A stretch of DNA of 64,000 bases from positions 41,471 through 105,470 of the forward strand of contig NZ_VCNJ01000009.1 in assembly GCF_005938625.1 (NCBI RefSeq). The letters run 5' to 3'. Origin of the DNA: Pseudomonas fluorescens. GTDB lineage: Bacteria > Pseudomonadota > Gammaproteobacteria > Pseudomonadales > Pseudomonadaceae. Shown piece by piece: positions 53,869 through 62,749 of the stretch (the stretch's first letter is position 1; every line of letters starts with the position of its first letter). The notes beneath the pieces were generated by a model. It did no database searches and was not told the DNA's origin. It saw nothing but the letters and a program-made list of their open reading frames with translations. Position numbers and translations under genes: made by a program.

Positions 53869-54834
53869 ATGAACTTTATCACCGAAATCAAAACCTTCGC
53901 CGCGCTGGGCAGCGGTGTCATCGGCAGTGGTTGGGTCGCGCGCGCCCTCGCCCACGGCCTCGATGTGGTGGCCTGGGACCCGGCCCCCGGCGCCGAAGCA
54001 GCACTGCGCAAACGCGTGGCCAATGCCTGGGGCGCACTGGAGAAAAACGGTCTGGCGCCGGGCGCTTCGCAGGATCGTCTGCGCTTTGTCGCGACCATCG
54101 AAGAGTGCGTGCGCGATGCCGATTTCATTCAGGAAAGCGCCCCGGAACGTCTCGAGTTGAAGCTCGATCTGCACAGCAAAATCAGTGCAGCGGCCAAGCC
54201 CGATACGTTGATCGGTTCGAGTACCTCGGGCCTGCTGCCAAGTGAGTTCTACGAGAGCTCAACACACCCGGAACGCTGCGTGGTCGGCCATCCGTTCAAC
54301 CCGGTTTATCTGCTACCGCTGGTGGAAGTGGTGGGCGGCAAGAACACCGCACCGGAAGCCGTGCAGGCAGCGATGAAAGTCTACGAATCCCTCGGCATGC
54401 GTCCGTTGCACGTGCGCAAGGAAGTGCCGGGGTTCATCGCCGACCGCTTGCTTGAAGCGCTGTGGCGTGAGGCGCTGCACCTGGTCAATGACGGCGTGGC
54501 GACTACCGGCGAGATCGACGACGCGATCCGCTTTGGCGCTGGTCTGCGCTGGTCGTTCATGGGCACGTTCCTGACTTACACGCTGGCCGGTGGTGATGCG
54601 GGCATGCGCCACTTCATGTCGCAATTCGGCCCGGCGTTGCAGTTGCCGTGGACGTATTTGCCGGCTCCGGAACTGACTGACAAGTTGATTGATGACGTGG
54701 TCGATGGCACCAGCGATCAGCTCGGCAGGCACAGCATTTCAGCGCTGGAGCGCTATCGTGATGATTGCTTGCTGGCGGTGCTGGAGGCGGTGAAGACCAC
54801 AAAGGAAAAGCATGGGATGGCGTTCAGCGAGTAA
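53869..54834 (+). CDS. cdhA: L-carnitine 3-dehydrogenase
   Basis: 321 residues from the ATG at 53869 (GGGGAAAATCCT before); the frame to 53785 reads through a REP. 3-hydroxyacyl-CoA-dehydrogenase-like fold: NAD motif [20 protein letters not shown] near 10, [14 protein letters not shown] near 85, [14 protein letters not shown] near 120, [20 protein letters not shown] near 142 (His of the catalytic pair) and C-terminal helical half. Oxidises L-carnitine to 3-dehydrocarnitine with NAD. Confidence 0.94.
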   Translation: MNFITEIKTFAALGSGVIGSGWVARALAHGLDVVAWDPAPGAEAALRKRVANAWGALEKNGLAPGASQDRLRFVATIEECVRDADFIQESAPERLELKLDLHSKISAAAKPDTLIGSSTSGLLPSEFYESSTHPERCVVGHPFNPVYLLPLVEVVGGKNTAPEAVQAAMKVYESLGMRPLHVRKEVPGFIADRLLEALWREALHLVNDGVATTGEIDDAIRFGAGLRWSFMGTFLTYTLAGGDAGMRHFMSQFGPALQLPWTYLPAPELTDKLIDDVVDGTSDQLGRHSISALERYRDDCLLAVLEAVKTTKEKHGMAFSE

Positions 54835-54855
54835 TGCGTTCGCGTCAAACCGCCG

Positions 54856-55014
54856 CCCTCACCCTAGCCCTCTCCCAGGGGTAGAGGGGACTGACCGAGT
54901 TGAATGTTCGAGTTACGCCGACCTGCACCACCGAGTCGAACTCAGGACTTGAAAAGCTTGAAGATCGGCTCCCTTTCCCCCTCTCCCCTTGGGGGAGAGG
55001 GCTGGGGTGAGGGG
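54856..55014. repeat. Long palindromic intergenic element, family E, copy 5
   Basis: CCCTCACCCTAGCCCTCTCC left, GGGAGAGGGCTGGGGTGAGG right, GACTGACCGAGTTGAATGTT inside. Splits cdhA from cdhB. Confidence 0.8.
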
Positions 55015-55058
55015 GTAGCTCTTGATCTTAACGACCCGCCAACTGCCGGAACCCAATC

Positions 55059-55535
55059 ATGCCCAACCTCACCACCTACCAAACCAGAATCATCCCCGAC
55101 TGGGTTGACTACAACGGCCACCTGCGCGACGCCTTCTACCTGCTGATTTTCAGCTACGCCACCGACGCCCTGATGGACCGCCTCGGCATGGACAGCAATA
55201 ACCGCGACGCCAGCGGCCATTCACTGTTTACCCTCGAACTGCACCTCAACTATCTGCACGAAGTGAAGCTCGACACCGAGGTCGAAGTGCGCACGCAAAT
55301 CATCGGCCACGACAGCAAACGCCTGCACCTCTATCACAGCCTGTACAAAGTCGGTAATGAGCAGGAACTGGCCGGCAACGAACAAATGCTCCTGCACGTC
55401 GACCTCGCCGGCCCGCGTTCGGCACCGTTCAGCGCGGACACCCTGAGCCGTCTGCAAAGCATCGTCGCCGAACAGAAAGACCTGCCCGCCCCCGCTTACA
55501 TCGGCCGCGTTATCGCACTGCCACCCGCCCGGTAA
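55059..55535 (+). CDS. cdhB: Betainyl-CoA thioesterase (hotdog fold)
   Basis: 158 residues. 4-hydroxybenzoyl-CoA-thioesterase-like hotdog protein: RIIPDWVDYNGHLRDAFYLL near residue 10 (with the conserved YNGH), DASGHSLFTLELHLNYLHEV near 48 and HDSKRLHLYHSLYKV. It hydrolyses betainyl-CoA to glycine betaine. The product then enters the gbc-dgc-sox route in this window. 23 bases before the hydroxylase gene. Confidence 0.92.
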   Translation: MPNLTTYQTRIIPDWVDYNGHLRDAFYLLIFSYATDALMDRLGMDSNNRDASGHSLFTLELHLNYLHEVKLDTEVEVRTQIIGHDSKRLHLYHSLYKVGNEQELAGNEQMLLHVDLAGPRSAPFSADTLSRLQSIVAEQKDLPAPAYIGRVIALPPAR

Positions 55536-55558
55536 CCCATCAATCGCAAGGAGCCGCC

Positions 55559-56722
55559 ATGAGCACCGCTGCCGCTGTTGCCGATTTCCGTACTTATCCG
55601 TTGATCAGCGCGCTAAGCGGCGTGCAGAGCCTGGCGGATCGCGTGGCCATTGAATGGGCTGACGGTCGTATCAGCCCGTTTCACGCTGTCTGGTTGCGGG
55701 ATAACTGTCCGTGCCAGCAGTGCGTCTACAACGTCACCCGCGAGCAGGTTTTCGAAATTGTCGACGCCGCTGAAGATCTGAAACCCGCAGCCGCAAACAT
55801 CGATACCGACGGCTGCCTGCGCATCGACTGGGCGGACGGTCACCTCAGCCGTTTCGATCCGGGCTGGTTGCGCGCGCATGCCTACGATGATGAATCCCGC
55901 GCCGAACGTCTGGCCGCCAAGCCCAAGCCCTTTCTTTGGCGTAACGATCTGCAACTCCCGATGTTCGAATACGCGGCGCTGATGAACGACAACGCCGCGC
56001 TGCTGCAATGGCTGCTCGCCGTGCGCGACATCGGCCTGACGCACGTACGCGGCGTACCCACCGAACCCGGTTCGCTGAAGCTCATTGCCCAACGTATTTC
56101 GTTCATCCGCGAGAGCAACTTCGGCGTGCTGTTCAACGTGCAATCGAAGGCCGATGCCGACAGTAATGCCTACACCGCTTTCAACCTGCCGTTGCACACC
56201 GACCTGCCCACTCGCGAGCTGCAACCGGGGCTGCAATTTCTGCATTGCCTGGTGAATGACGCCGAGGGCGGCGAGAGTATTTTTGTCGACGGTTTCGCGA
56301 TTGCCGATGCGTTGCGCAGCGAAGATCCGGCGGCGTTTCAGGCGTTGTGTGAAATCCCCGTGGAGTTTCGCAACAAGGATCGGCATAGCGACTATCGCTG
56401 CCTGGCGCCGATCATTGCTTTGGATGCTCTGGGCAGGGTCGCCGAGATTCGCATGGCGAACTTTTTGCGCGGGGCGTTTGAGACGTCGGTGGAACAGATG
56501 CCGCTGTTGTATCGGGTGTATCGGCGGTTTATTGCGATGACCCGCGAGCCACGGTTTCGGCTGATGCAGCGGCTCAATCCCGGTGAGCTGTGGTGCTTTG
56601 ATAACCGCCGCACGTTGCATGCGCGCAATGCGTTTGACCCGGGCACGGGGGCGCGACATTTTCAGGGCTGCTATATCGACCGGGATGAGTTGTTGTCGCG
56701 GATCCTCGTGTTGCAAAGATAG
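55559..56722 (+). CDS. Gamma-butyrobetaine hydroxylase (2-oxoglutarate/Fe dioxygenase)
   Basis: 387 residues with AAGGAG before the ATG. The N-terminal 100 residues are the DUF971-like zinc domain (IEWADGRISPFHAVWLRDNC with C-x2-C in CPCQQC). The TauD/BBOX-type dioxygenase follows: LPLHTDLPTREL near 215 supplies HxD of the iron site; GELWCFDNRRTLHARNAFD near 345 supplies the distal His, and RHFQGCYIDRDEL the 2-oxoglutarate-binding Arg. It makes L-carnitine from gamma-butyrobetaine, so the operon can start one step upstream of carnitine. Confidence 0.93.
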   Translation: MSTAAAVADFRTYPLISALSGVQSLADRVAIEWADGRISPFHAVWLRDNCPCQQCVYNVTREQVFEIVDAAEDLKPAAANIDTDGCLRIDWADGHLSRFDPGWLRAHAYDDESRAERLAAKPKPFLWRNDLQLPMFEYAALMNDNAALLQWLLAVRDIGLTHVRGVPTEPGSLKLIAQRISFIRESNFGVLFNVQSKADADSNAYTAFNLPLHTDLPTRELQPGLQFLHCLVNDAEGGESIFVDGFAIADALRSEDPAAFQALCEIPVEFRNKDRHSDYRCLAPIIALDALGRVAEIRMANFLRGAFETSVEQMPLLYRVYRRFIAMTREPRFRLMQRLNPGELWCFDNRRTLHARNAFDPGTGARHFQGCYIDRDELLSRILVLQR

Positions 56723-56732
56723 ACCGTTAAAG

Positions 56733-56799
56733 GATCGCAGCCTTCGGCAGCTCCTACATTGGAATACGTTCCCTGTAGGAGCTGCCGAAGGCTGCGATC
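56733..56799. repeat. REP doublet, family C
   Basis: GATCGCAGCCTTCGGCAGCT / AGCTGCCGAAGGCTGCGATC, ten bases after the hydroxylase stop; probably its 3' end. Confidence 0.85.
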
Positions 56800-56821
56800 T
56801 TTCGCCTTGCAGCAGGCCAAA

Positions 56822-56858
56822 AAAAGCCCCGATACCAGCCGTGACAGAATCGGGGCGC
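56822..56858 (-). terminator. Intrinsic-terminator-like hairpin on the minus strand
   Basis: Read on the minus strand: GCCCCGAT, 15-base loop, ATCGGGGC, then seven T. The stem is perfect. The only annotated minus gene upstream is gbdR, about 600 bases away; see the small-RNA note in the findings. Confidence 0.6.
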
Positions 56859-57067
56859 AAGCTACTGTTGAGGAGCTGCCGTGCGAGGGTGACCAAACCT
56901 TCGTGTTGCAAGCTGAGTTCAGTGTGCCCATTCCCTTGAGCGGCAAGTTAGCCGAAAACGACCTGTTCATAGCCGTCGCAGCCACTGCGACAAATCGCCC
57001 TTGCCGTGCCCGCCCCGGCCTTACAGAATCAAGCCAAGACCTCCGTTGCCACAGAAGGATTTGCGTA

Positions 57068-57331
57068 ATGATGTACGCCGATTTGATTGACCAGGAAGAT
57101 CTGTTGGGCCAGCTCAAGGCGTTGGGTATTCAAGTGCCCAGTGGCACGACCGCCGATCAGGCCTGCGAGTGTGCGGTGCGCGGCCTGGATAATGTTCGCG
57201 CGTTTGAACTGCGCAAGATGGTCAAGGACATGTACACCAGCGGCGCCAGTATCCAGCCTGCGGTGCGTCAGGCGATCGACAAGCAGTTGTTGCCGGCACT
57301 GGCGGACTATCAGCAAAGCCATAGCGCCTGA
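57068..57331 (+). CDS. Small conserved protein next to gbdR, function unknown
   Basis: 87 residues, acidic-neutral and helical, no membrane segment. MMYADLIDQEDLLGQLKALG, GTTADQACECAVRGLDNVRA and ELRKMVKDMYTSGASIQPAV. AGAAGGAT precedes the first ATG; a second ATG follows immediately. I do not recognise the family. It converges on gbdR. The frame open upstream to 56759 covers the hairpin and repeat and is not used. Confidence 0.7.
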   Translation: MMYADLIDQEDLLGQLKALGIQVPSGTTADQACECAVRGLDNVRAFELRKMVKDMYTSGASIQPAVRQAIDKQLLPALADYQQSHSA

Positions 57332-57343
57332 CGTTGATCACCT

Positions 57344-57452
57344 GATCACTCCCACGCTCTGCGTGGGAATGCCTCAACGGACGCTCCGCGTTCGGCCTTT
57401 TGGGACGCAGAGCGTCCCGGGCTGCGTTCCCACGCCGAGCGTGGGAACGATC
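57344..57452. repeat. REP doublet, family A
   Basis: GATCACTCCCACGCTCTGCG to GCCGAGCGTGGGAACGATC between the converging small gene and gbdR. Confidence 0.85.
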
Positions 57453-57456
57453 CTTA

Positions 57457-58560
57457 TCAGAGCCTTACGCTGGCAAACGTCGATTCATTCCGCGCCTGAC
57501 TCAACGCCGACATCGGCCCCGACAGCGGCGACATCACGATCGCCTGCGGCAGCGGCAGCATCGCCACTTGCTGGGTGGTGTTGGAGCCTACGCGCTCGTC
57601 ACGCGGCGGAATGCCGAAATATTCGCGGTAGCACTTGGAGAAGTGCGGCGTCGAGACGAAACCACACACCGACGCCACCTCGATGATCGACATCGGCGTC
57701 TGCTTGAGTAACTGCCGCGCGCGGATCAACCGCAGCTTCAAGTAGTAACGCGACGGCGAGCAATGCAGGTATTTCTGGAACAGCCGCTCCAGCTGTCGAC
57801 GCGACACAGCGACGTACACCGCCAGCTCATCAAGGTCGATCGGCTCTTCCAGATTGGCTTCCATCAGCGCAACGATTTCCTGCAGTTTTGGCTGGTTGGT
57901 GCCGAGCATGTGCTTGAGCGGCACGCGCTGATGATCCTGTTCGTTGCGGATGCGTTCGTAGACAAACATTTCCGAGATCGCGGCGGACAGTTCACGGCCG
58001 TGATCGCGGCTGATCAGGTGCAGCATCATGTCCAGCGGCGCGGTGCCGCCGGAGCTGGTGAAACGGTTACGGTCGAGGGTAAACAAGCGAGTGCTCATGG
58101 CCACGCGCGGGAAAGCTTCCTGCATCGCCGCCAGACATTCCCAGTGCACGCTGCAATCGAAACCGTCGAGCAACCCGGCGCAAGCCAGTGCCCAACTGCC
58201 GGTACACACGGCGCCGAGACGCTTGGACTGGCGCGCCTGGCTTTGCAGCCACGACACGTGTTCACGGGTAACGGTGCGTTGAATGCCGATGCCGCCGCAG
58301 ACAATCACAGTGTCCAGTGGCGGGGCTTTGTGCATGGAAGCGTCGGGAGTGATTTGCAGACCGTCACTGGCCCACACCTGGCCGCCATCGACGGTGAGGG
58401 TGCTCCAGCGATACAGCTCGCGACCGGACAATTGGTTGGCCATGCGTAGAGGTTCTACTGCGGAGGCCAGAGAAATCAGCGTGAAATTGTCCAGCAGCAG
58501 AAAGCCGATGGATTGAGGCGCACGGTTCTGGGGTTGGGCCCCGGAGTTGAACGACGTCAT
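57457..58560 (-). CDS. gbdR: AraC-family activator of glycine betaine catabolism GbdR
   Basis: 367 residues. GlxA-type N-terminal domain (IGFLLLDNFTLISLASAVEP near 20; SWALACAGLLDGFDCSVHWE near 145) and AraC HTH at about 235-335 (LDELAVYVAVSRRQLERLFQ, SIIEVASVCGFVSTPHFSKC). Located beside sdaB and the choline transporter as in P. aeruginosa, where GbdR senses betaine/dimethylglycine and activates gbc, dgc, sox and transporter genes. The 515 bases upstream hold its promoter. Confidence 0.94.
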   Translation of the reverse strand: MTSFNSGAQPQNRAPQSIGFLLLDNFTLISLASAVEPLRMANQLSGRELYRWSTLTVDGGQVWASDGLQITPDASMHKAPPLDTVIVCGGIGIQRTVTREHVSWLQSQARQSKRLGAVCTGSWALACAGLLDGFDCSVHWECLAAMQEAFPRVAMSTRLFTLDRNRFTSSGGTAPLDMMLHLISRDHGRELSAAISEMFVYERIRNEQDHQRVPLKHMLGTNQPKLQEIVALMEANLEEPIDLDELAVYVAVSRRQLERLFQKYLHCSPSRYYLKLRLIRARQLLKQTPMSIIEVASVCGFVSTPHFSKCYREYFGIPPRDERVGSNTTQQVAMLPLPQAIVMSPLSGPMSALSQARNESTFASVRL

Positions 58561-58707
58561 CGCGGTATCTCCTCACACAAAGCGGGTGATGGCCTCAGGC
58601 GGAGGCTCTTGTTATTGCCAGCGTTCTCGCTTGGGAGACGGGCTTTGTTATGACAGAGCAATTGCCATGCCTAAAATTGGATGGCCGTTCAATAACTCCT
58701 GAAAACG

Positions 58708-58719
58708 ACGTCGCGACGT
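58708..58719. promoter_or_regulatory. Palindrome in the gbdR upstream region
   Basis: ACGTCGCGACGT, a perfect 12-base palindrome about 150 bases before gbdR within a 435-base stretch without genes (58561-58995). The rest of that stretch shows no other clear element; no sigma-54 site in the gbdR direction was found. Confidence 0.35.
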
Positions 58720-58995
58720 GTCTATCCGAGCCGTCCGACGAAAGGTATTTCGAAGTGCCATCAGCGACGGTGAAAGCCCTGCCCCGACGTCTGTGAGCAA
58801 ATCGGTAGCACTTGTGGGAACTGGCCTGCGCGCAGTTTGCGGGGAGTGTCACCGCAAGCACGGGTGACGGACGGTAGCGGGTGCTGAATGCATGTAACAG
58901 CTGGGAAAGACTCTTATCTGTTTGCGACGCGCTAAAAGGTGGCGTGATTGATCGCGCGTGTTCACTTGATGAGCAATTTTGACTGGTCTGACCCC

Positions 58996-59060
58996 ATCGC
59001 GAGCAGGCTCACTCCTACATTTGGAATGCGCGCCCCTGTAGGAGTGAGCCTGCTCGCGAT
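58996..59060. repeat. REP doublet, family D
   Basis: ATCGCGAGCAGGCTCACTCC / GGAGTGAGCCTGCTCGCGAT, between gbdR and the end of sdaB. Confidence 0.85.
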
Positions 59061-59075
59061 TGAGGCGACTCGGTC

Positions 59076-60452
59076 TCAGCACTCAACCGCGCTAACCGCC
59101 AACCCACCGCGCGAAGTCTCTTTATATTTGTCATGCATGTCGGCGCCGGTATCGCGCATGGTGCGGATCACCCGATCCAGCGAAATAAAGTGCTGACCAT
59201 CGCCACGCAACGCCATCTGCGCTGCATTGATCGCCTTCACCGCCGCAATCGCATTGCGCTCAATACACGGCACTTGCACCAAGCCACCGACCGGATCGCA
59301 GGTCAGCCCAAGGTTGTGTTCAAGGCCAATCTCCGCCGCGTTGCATAACTGCTCCGGCGTAGCGCCAAGAATCTCCGCCAGCCCCGCCGCCGCCATCGCA
59401 CACGCCGAACCGACTTCACCCTGACAACCCACCTCAGCGCCGGAGATCGAAGCATTCTTCTTGCACAGAATCCCCACCGCCGCTGCACCCAGGAAGTAGT
59501 CGACCACGTTGGCGTCCGTCACCGCTTCGCTGAACTTCATGAAGTAGTGCAACACCGCCGGAATGATCCCCGCCGCACCATTGGTCGGCGCCGTGACCAT
59601 GCGCCCGCCCGCCGCGTTCTCTTCATTAACAGCCAGCGCAAAAAGATTGACCCACTCCATGGCGCTCAGCGTCGAGCCGATGACATTGGGCTTGCCCAAT
59701 TCCTGAAGACTGCGATGCAACTTCGCCGCACGTCGACGTACATTCAAACCGCCGGGCAGGATGCCTTCGTGTTTGAGGCCCTGCTCGACGCAATCCTGCA
59801 TCGCCCGCCACAGTTTCATCAGTCCGGAGCGAATCTCTTCTTCACTGCGCCAGACCTTTTCGTTGGCCAGCATCAGTTCGGCGACGCGCAGGTTGTTCTT
59901 TTTACAAAGCTCCAGCAGCTCGACCGCGCTGGAAAAATCGTACGGCAGCTCAGTGCGATCCAGATCGACGACACCGCTGGACGCCTGCGCCTCATCCACG
60001 ACAAAGCCCCCACCGACCGAATAGTAGGTGTCGCGATGCAGCTCGCCGTGATCGCCCTCGGCCACAATCGTCATGGCATTGGGGTGGAACGGCAGGTTCT
60101 CGTCGATCAGACGCATGTCCCGTGCCCAGACAAACGGCACCGATAAACGACCGTCCAAAAGAAGGGTGTGCGTTTCGCGCAGCGCCTTAATGCGTGGGCC
60201 GATCTGCGCCGGGTCGATTGCGTCCGGCCATTCGCCCATCAGCCCCATGATCACCGCGTTGTCGCTGCCGTGACCAATGCCCGTGGCTGACAGCGAACCG
60301 AACAGCTGCACTTCGATTCGCCGCACCTGTTCCAGTTGATGTTGGCCCCTTAACGACTCGACGAACAACGCTGCGGCGCGCATCGGCCCGACGGTGTGGG
60401 AACTGGAAGGGCCGATGCCGATTTTGAACAGGTCGAAAACACTGATAGCCAT
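59076..60452 (-). CDS. sdaB: L-serine ammonia-lyase, iron-sulfur type
   Basis: 458 residues from the ATG at 60452 (CAGGAGCTC before); the frame to 60698 is not coding. Single-chain serine dehydratase: [20 protein letters not shown] near 10 and YSVGGGFV near 150 (beta domain); [18 protein letters not shown] near 310 (alpha domain). Iron-sulfur Cys in [19 protein letters not shown] (about 342-360) and [14 protein letters not shown] near 395. It turns the serine made by GlyA into pyruvate and ammonia, the exit from betaine catabolism. Divergent from choX. Confidence 0.94.
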   Translation of the reverse strand: MAISVFDLFKIGIGPSSSHTVGPMRAAALFVESLRGQHQLEQVRRIEVQLFGSLSATGIGHGSDNAVIMGLMGEWPDAIDPAQIGPRIKALRETHTLLLDGRLSVPFVWARDMRLIDENLPFHPNAMTIVAEGDHGELHRDTYYSVGGGFVVDEAQASSGVVDLDRTELPYDFSSAVELLELCKKNNLRVAELMLANEKVWRSEEEIRSGLMKLWRAMQDCVEQGLKHEGILPGGLNVRRRAAKLHRSLQELGKPNVIGSTLSAMEWVNLFALAVNEENAAGGRMVTAPTNGAAGIIPAVLHYFMKFSEAVTDANVVDYFLGAAAVGILCKKNASISGAEVGCQGEVGSACAMAAAGLAEILGATPEQLCNAAEIGLEHNLGLTCDPVGGLVQVPCIERNAIAAVKAINAAQMALRGDGQHFISLDRVIRTMRDTGADMHDKYKETSRGGLAVSAVEC

Positions 60453-60679
60453 TGCTGCAGAGCTCCTGAGGATGCCGGTCCGGGACGCAAAAGCGCCCGC
60501 TGGCGGAGCTGCTACGCTCAAGCTGCGATCCGCCGGAATGCCCGCATCATCAGGCTTTTGTCGGAGCGCACGGCGTCTGACACCGACGCACTCATGTCCA
60601 CCAGCGCCGCGCCGTTTTCGCCCCGGTTTTTCGCCGTTTTTATACGGTTCAGATGGCCATCGGGGGCTGAAAAAAGCTG

Positions 60680-60730
60680 TAAACGACGTCACCGACACTA
60701 GATACGACCATCCCTGTACTGGATACGACC
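60680..60730. promoter_or_regulatory. Putative GbdR operator before choX (and sdaB)
   Basis: GATACGACC at 60701 and 60722, exact copies 21 bases apart, preceded by TAAACGACG at 60680, again 21 bases away: three half-sites in helical phase. 160-210 bases before choX and about 230-280 before sdaB, in the 437-base interval between them. The rest of the interval has no gene. Confidence 0.6.
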
Positions 60731-60889
60731 CCCCCTGTAGGCGTCAGATTTTCACTGGTACATGATCGTTGTGACTCGATTGCAAGGCGCCGTGGTAGAG
60801 CTGTCTCCAGAACGCCATCCAACCGCAACCTATAAGTGCGGTGGTCCACAGTCGGAACACTGCCAAAAAAAACACCAAGGAGTCCATCC

Positions 60890-61837
60890 ATGAAAGGTTC
60901 CCCGTCGTTGTTGTTGGCCGCCATGCTGAGTCTGCCGTTACTGGCGCAAGCTGCAGAACCGGCGCAGTGCAGTACTGTTAACTTCTCCGATGTCGGCTGG
61001 ACCGACATCACCGCGACCACCGCCACCACCTCCGTTGTCCTCAACGCCCTCGGCTACAAGACCAAGACCACCATGATTTCCGTGCCCGTGACCTACAAGT
61101 CGCTGGCCGACGGCAAGAACATGGACGTGTTCCTCGGCAACTGGATGCCGACCATGGAAAACGACATCAAGGCCTACCGCGACGCCGGCACCGTGGAAAC
61201 CGTGCGCACCAACCTCAAGGGCGCCAAATACACCCTCGCCGTGCCGCAAGCCCTGTATGACAAAGGTCTGCATGACTTCGCCGACATCGCCAAATTCAAG
61301 AAAGAGCTCGACGGCAAGATCTACGGCATCGAGCCTGGCAACGACGGCAACCGTCTGATCCAGAGCATGATCGACAAGGACGCCTTCGGACTGAAGACCG
61401 CCGGTTTCAAAGTCGTCGAATCTTCCGAAGCGGGCATGCTCTCGCAAGTTGATCGCGCGCAAAAACGCGACACAGCAGTGGTCTTCCTCGGCTGGGCGCC
61501 GCACCCGATGAACAAGCGTTTCAAGATTCAATACCTGACCGGTGGCGATGATTTCTTCGGCCCCGATTTCGGTGCGGCGACCGTGGCGACCAATACCCGC
61601 AAGGGTTACGCCACGGAATGCAGCAACGTCGGTCAGTTGCTGAAGAACCTGGAGTTCACCGTCGACATGGAAAGCGAACTGATGGGCAACATCCTCGACG
61701 ACAAGATGAAGCCTGACGCGGCCGCCAAAGCCTGGCTGAAAAAGAATCCACAGGTGCTCGATACCTGGCTCGCTGGCGTGACCACCATTGACGGTAAACC
61801 AGGCCTGGAGGCCGTGAAAGCCAAGATTGCCCAGTAA
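60890..61837 (+). CDS. choX: Choline/betaine-binding periplasmic protein ChoX
   Basis: 315 residues from the ATG at 60890 (AAGGAG ten bases before). Signal peptide LLLAAMLSLPLLAQA. OpuAC family: [60 protein letters not shown] and [15 protein letters not shown]; aromatic residues for the quaternary-amine box are present. Binding protein of the ChoXWV ABC transporter for choline and probably betaine/carnitine; called CbcX in P. aeruginosa. Confidence 0.94.
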   Translation: MKGSPSLLLAAMLSLPLLAQAAEPAQCSTVNFSDVGWTDITATTATTSVVLNALGYKTKTTMISVPVTYKSLADGKNMDVFLGNWMPTMENDIKAYRDAGTVETVRTNLKGAKYTLAVPQALYDKGLHDFADIAKFKKELDGKIYGIEPGNDGNRLIQSMIDKDAFGLKTAGFKVVESSEAGMLSQVDRAQKRDTAVVFLGWAPHPMNKRFKIQYLTGGDDFFGPDFGAATVATNTRKGYATECSNVGQLLKNLEFTVDMESELMGNILDDKMKPDAAAKAWLKKNPQVLDTWLAGVTTIDGKPGLEAVKAKIAQ

Positions 61838-61846
61838 TCGCTTATG

Positions 61847-61868
61847 CCGAGGGAGCTTGCTCCCTCGG
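61847..61868 (+). terminator. Perfect hairpin between choX and choW
   Basis: CCGAGGGAGC-TT-GCTCCCTCGG, ten-base stem, nine bases after the choX stop, followed by a short T-rich stretch. Likely an attenuator or 3'-end protector giving more binding protein than permease. Confidence 0.65.
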
Positions 61869-61903
61869 GCTGTTTATTTCCTTGCATGCGGACGTTCACT
61901 ACC

Positions 61904-62749
61904 ATGCTGATTGATCAGAAAATACCTCTAGGCCAGTACATCGCGGGCTTCGTTGAATGGTTGACGCAACACGGCGCCAGCACGTTCGACGCAATCGCCG
62001 TGACCCTGGAAACGATGATCCACGGCGTGACGTTTGCGCTCACCTGGTTCAACCCTTTTGTCTTGATCGGCCTCATCGCCCTGCTCGCGCATTTCATCCA
62101 GCGCAAATGGGGATTGACCGTTTTCGTTATCGCTTCCTTTCTGCTGATCCTCAATCTGGGATACTGGCAGGAAACCATGGAAACCCTCGCCCAGGTCATG
62201 TTCGCGACCCTGGTCTGCGTGGTCATCGGCGTGCCGTTGGGCATCGTCGCCGCGCACAAACCGATGTTCTACACTTTAATGCGTCCGGTACTCGATCTGA
62301 TGCAGACCGTACCGACCTTCGTTTACCTCATTCCTACCCTGACCCTCTTCGGGCTGGGTGTGGTACCGGGCCTGATCTCCACGGTGGTGTTCGCCATCGC
62401 TGCGCCGATCCGCCTGACCTACCTGGGCATCCGCGATGTCCCGCAAGAACTGATGGACGCCGGCAAGGCCTTCGGCTGCTCGCGTCGCCAATTGCTTTCA
62501 CGGATCGAACTGCCTCACGCCATGCCGAGCATCGCTGCCGGCATCACCCAGTGCATCATGCTGTCGTTGTCGATGGTGGTGATCGCCGCACTGGTAGGCG
62601 CCGACGGACTCGGCAAACCGGTGGTCAACGCACTGAACACTGCTGATATCGCCCTGGGCTTCGAAGCGGGCCTGGCGATCGTACTGCTGGCGATCATGCT
62701 CGACCGTATCTGCAAACAACCCGACGCCAAAGTAGGGGGTGACGCATGA
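61904..62749 (+). CDS. choW: Choline ABC transporter permease ChoW
   Basis: 281 residues from the ATG at 61904. Proline/glycine-betaine-type permease with six or more spans (FNPFVLIGLIALLAHFI, LTVFVIASFLLILNLGYW, LAQVMFATLVCVVIGVPLGI). The ATPase-contacting EAA loop is DAGKAFGCSRRQLLSRIELP near 200. Overlaps choV by ATGA. CbcW in P. aeruginosa. Confidence 0.94.
   Translation: MLIDQKIPLGQYIAGFVEWLTQHGASTFDAIAVTLETMIHGVTFALTWFNPFVLIGLIALLAHFIQRKWGLTVFVIASFLLILNLGYWQETMETLAQVMFATLVCVVIGVPLGIVAAHKPMFYTLMRPVLDLMQTVPTFVYLIPTLTLFGLGVVPGLISTVVFAIAAPIRLTYLGIRDVPQELMDAGKAFGCSRRQLLSRIELPHAMPSIAAGITQCIMLSLSMVVIAALVGADGLGKPVVNALNTADIALGFEAGLAIVLLAIMLDRICKQPDAKVGGDA

Noticed and set aside
58561..59075. 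Sigma-54 promoter for gbdR
   Set aside because: Looked for TGGCAC-N5-TTGC in the gbdR direction; only TGGCACTTCGAAATAC appears, lacking the -12 GC.
60453..60889. Glycine riboswitch in the sdaB/choX interval
   Set aside because: No pair of conserved glycine aptamer cores found; direct repeats fit protein regulation better.
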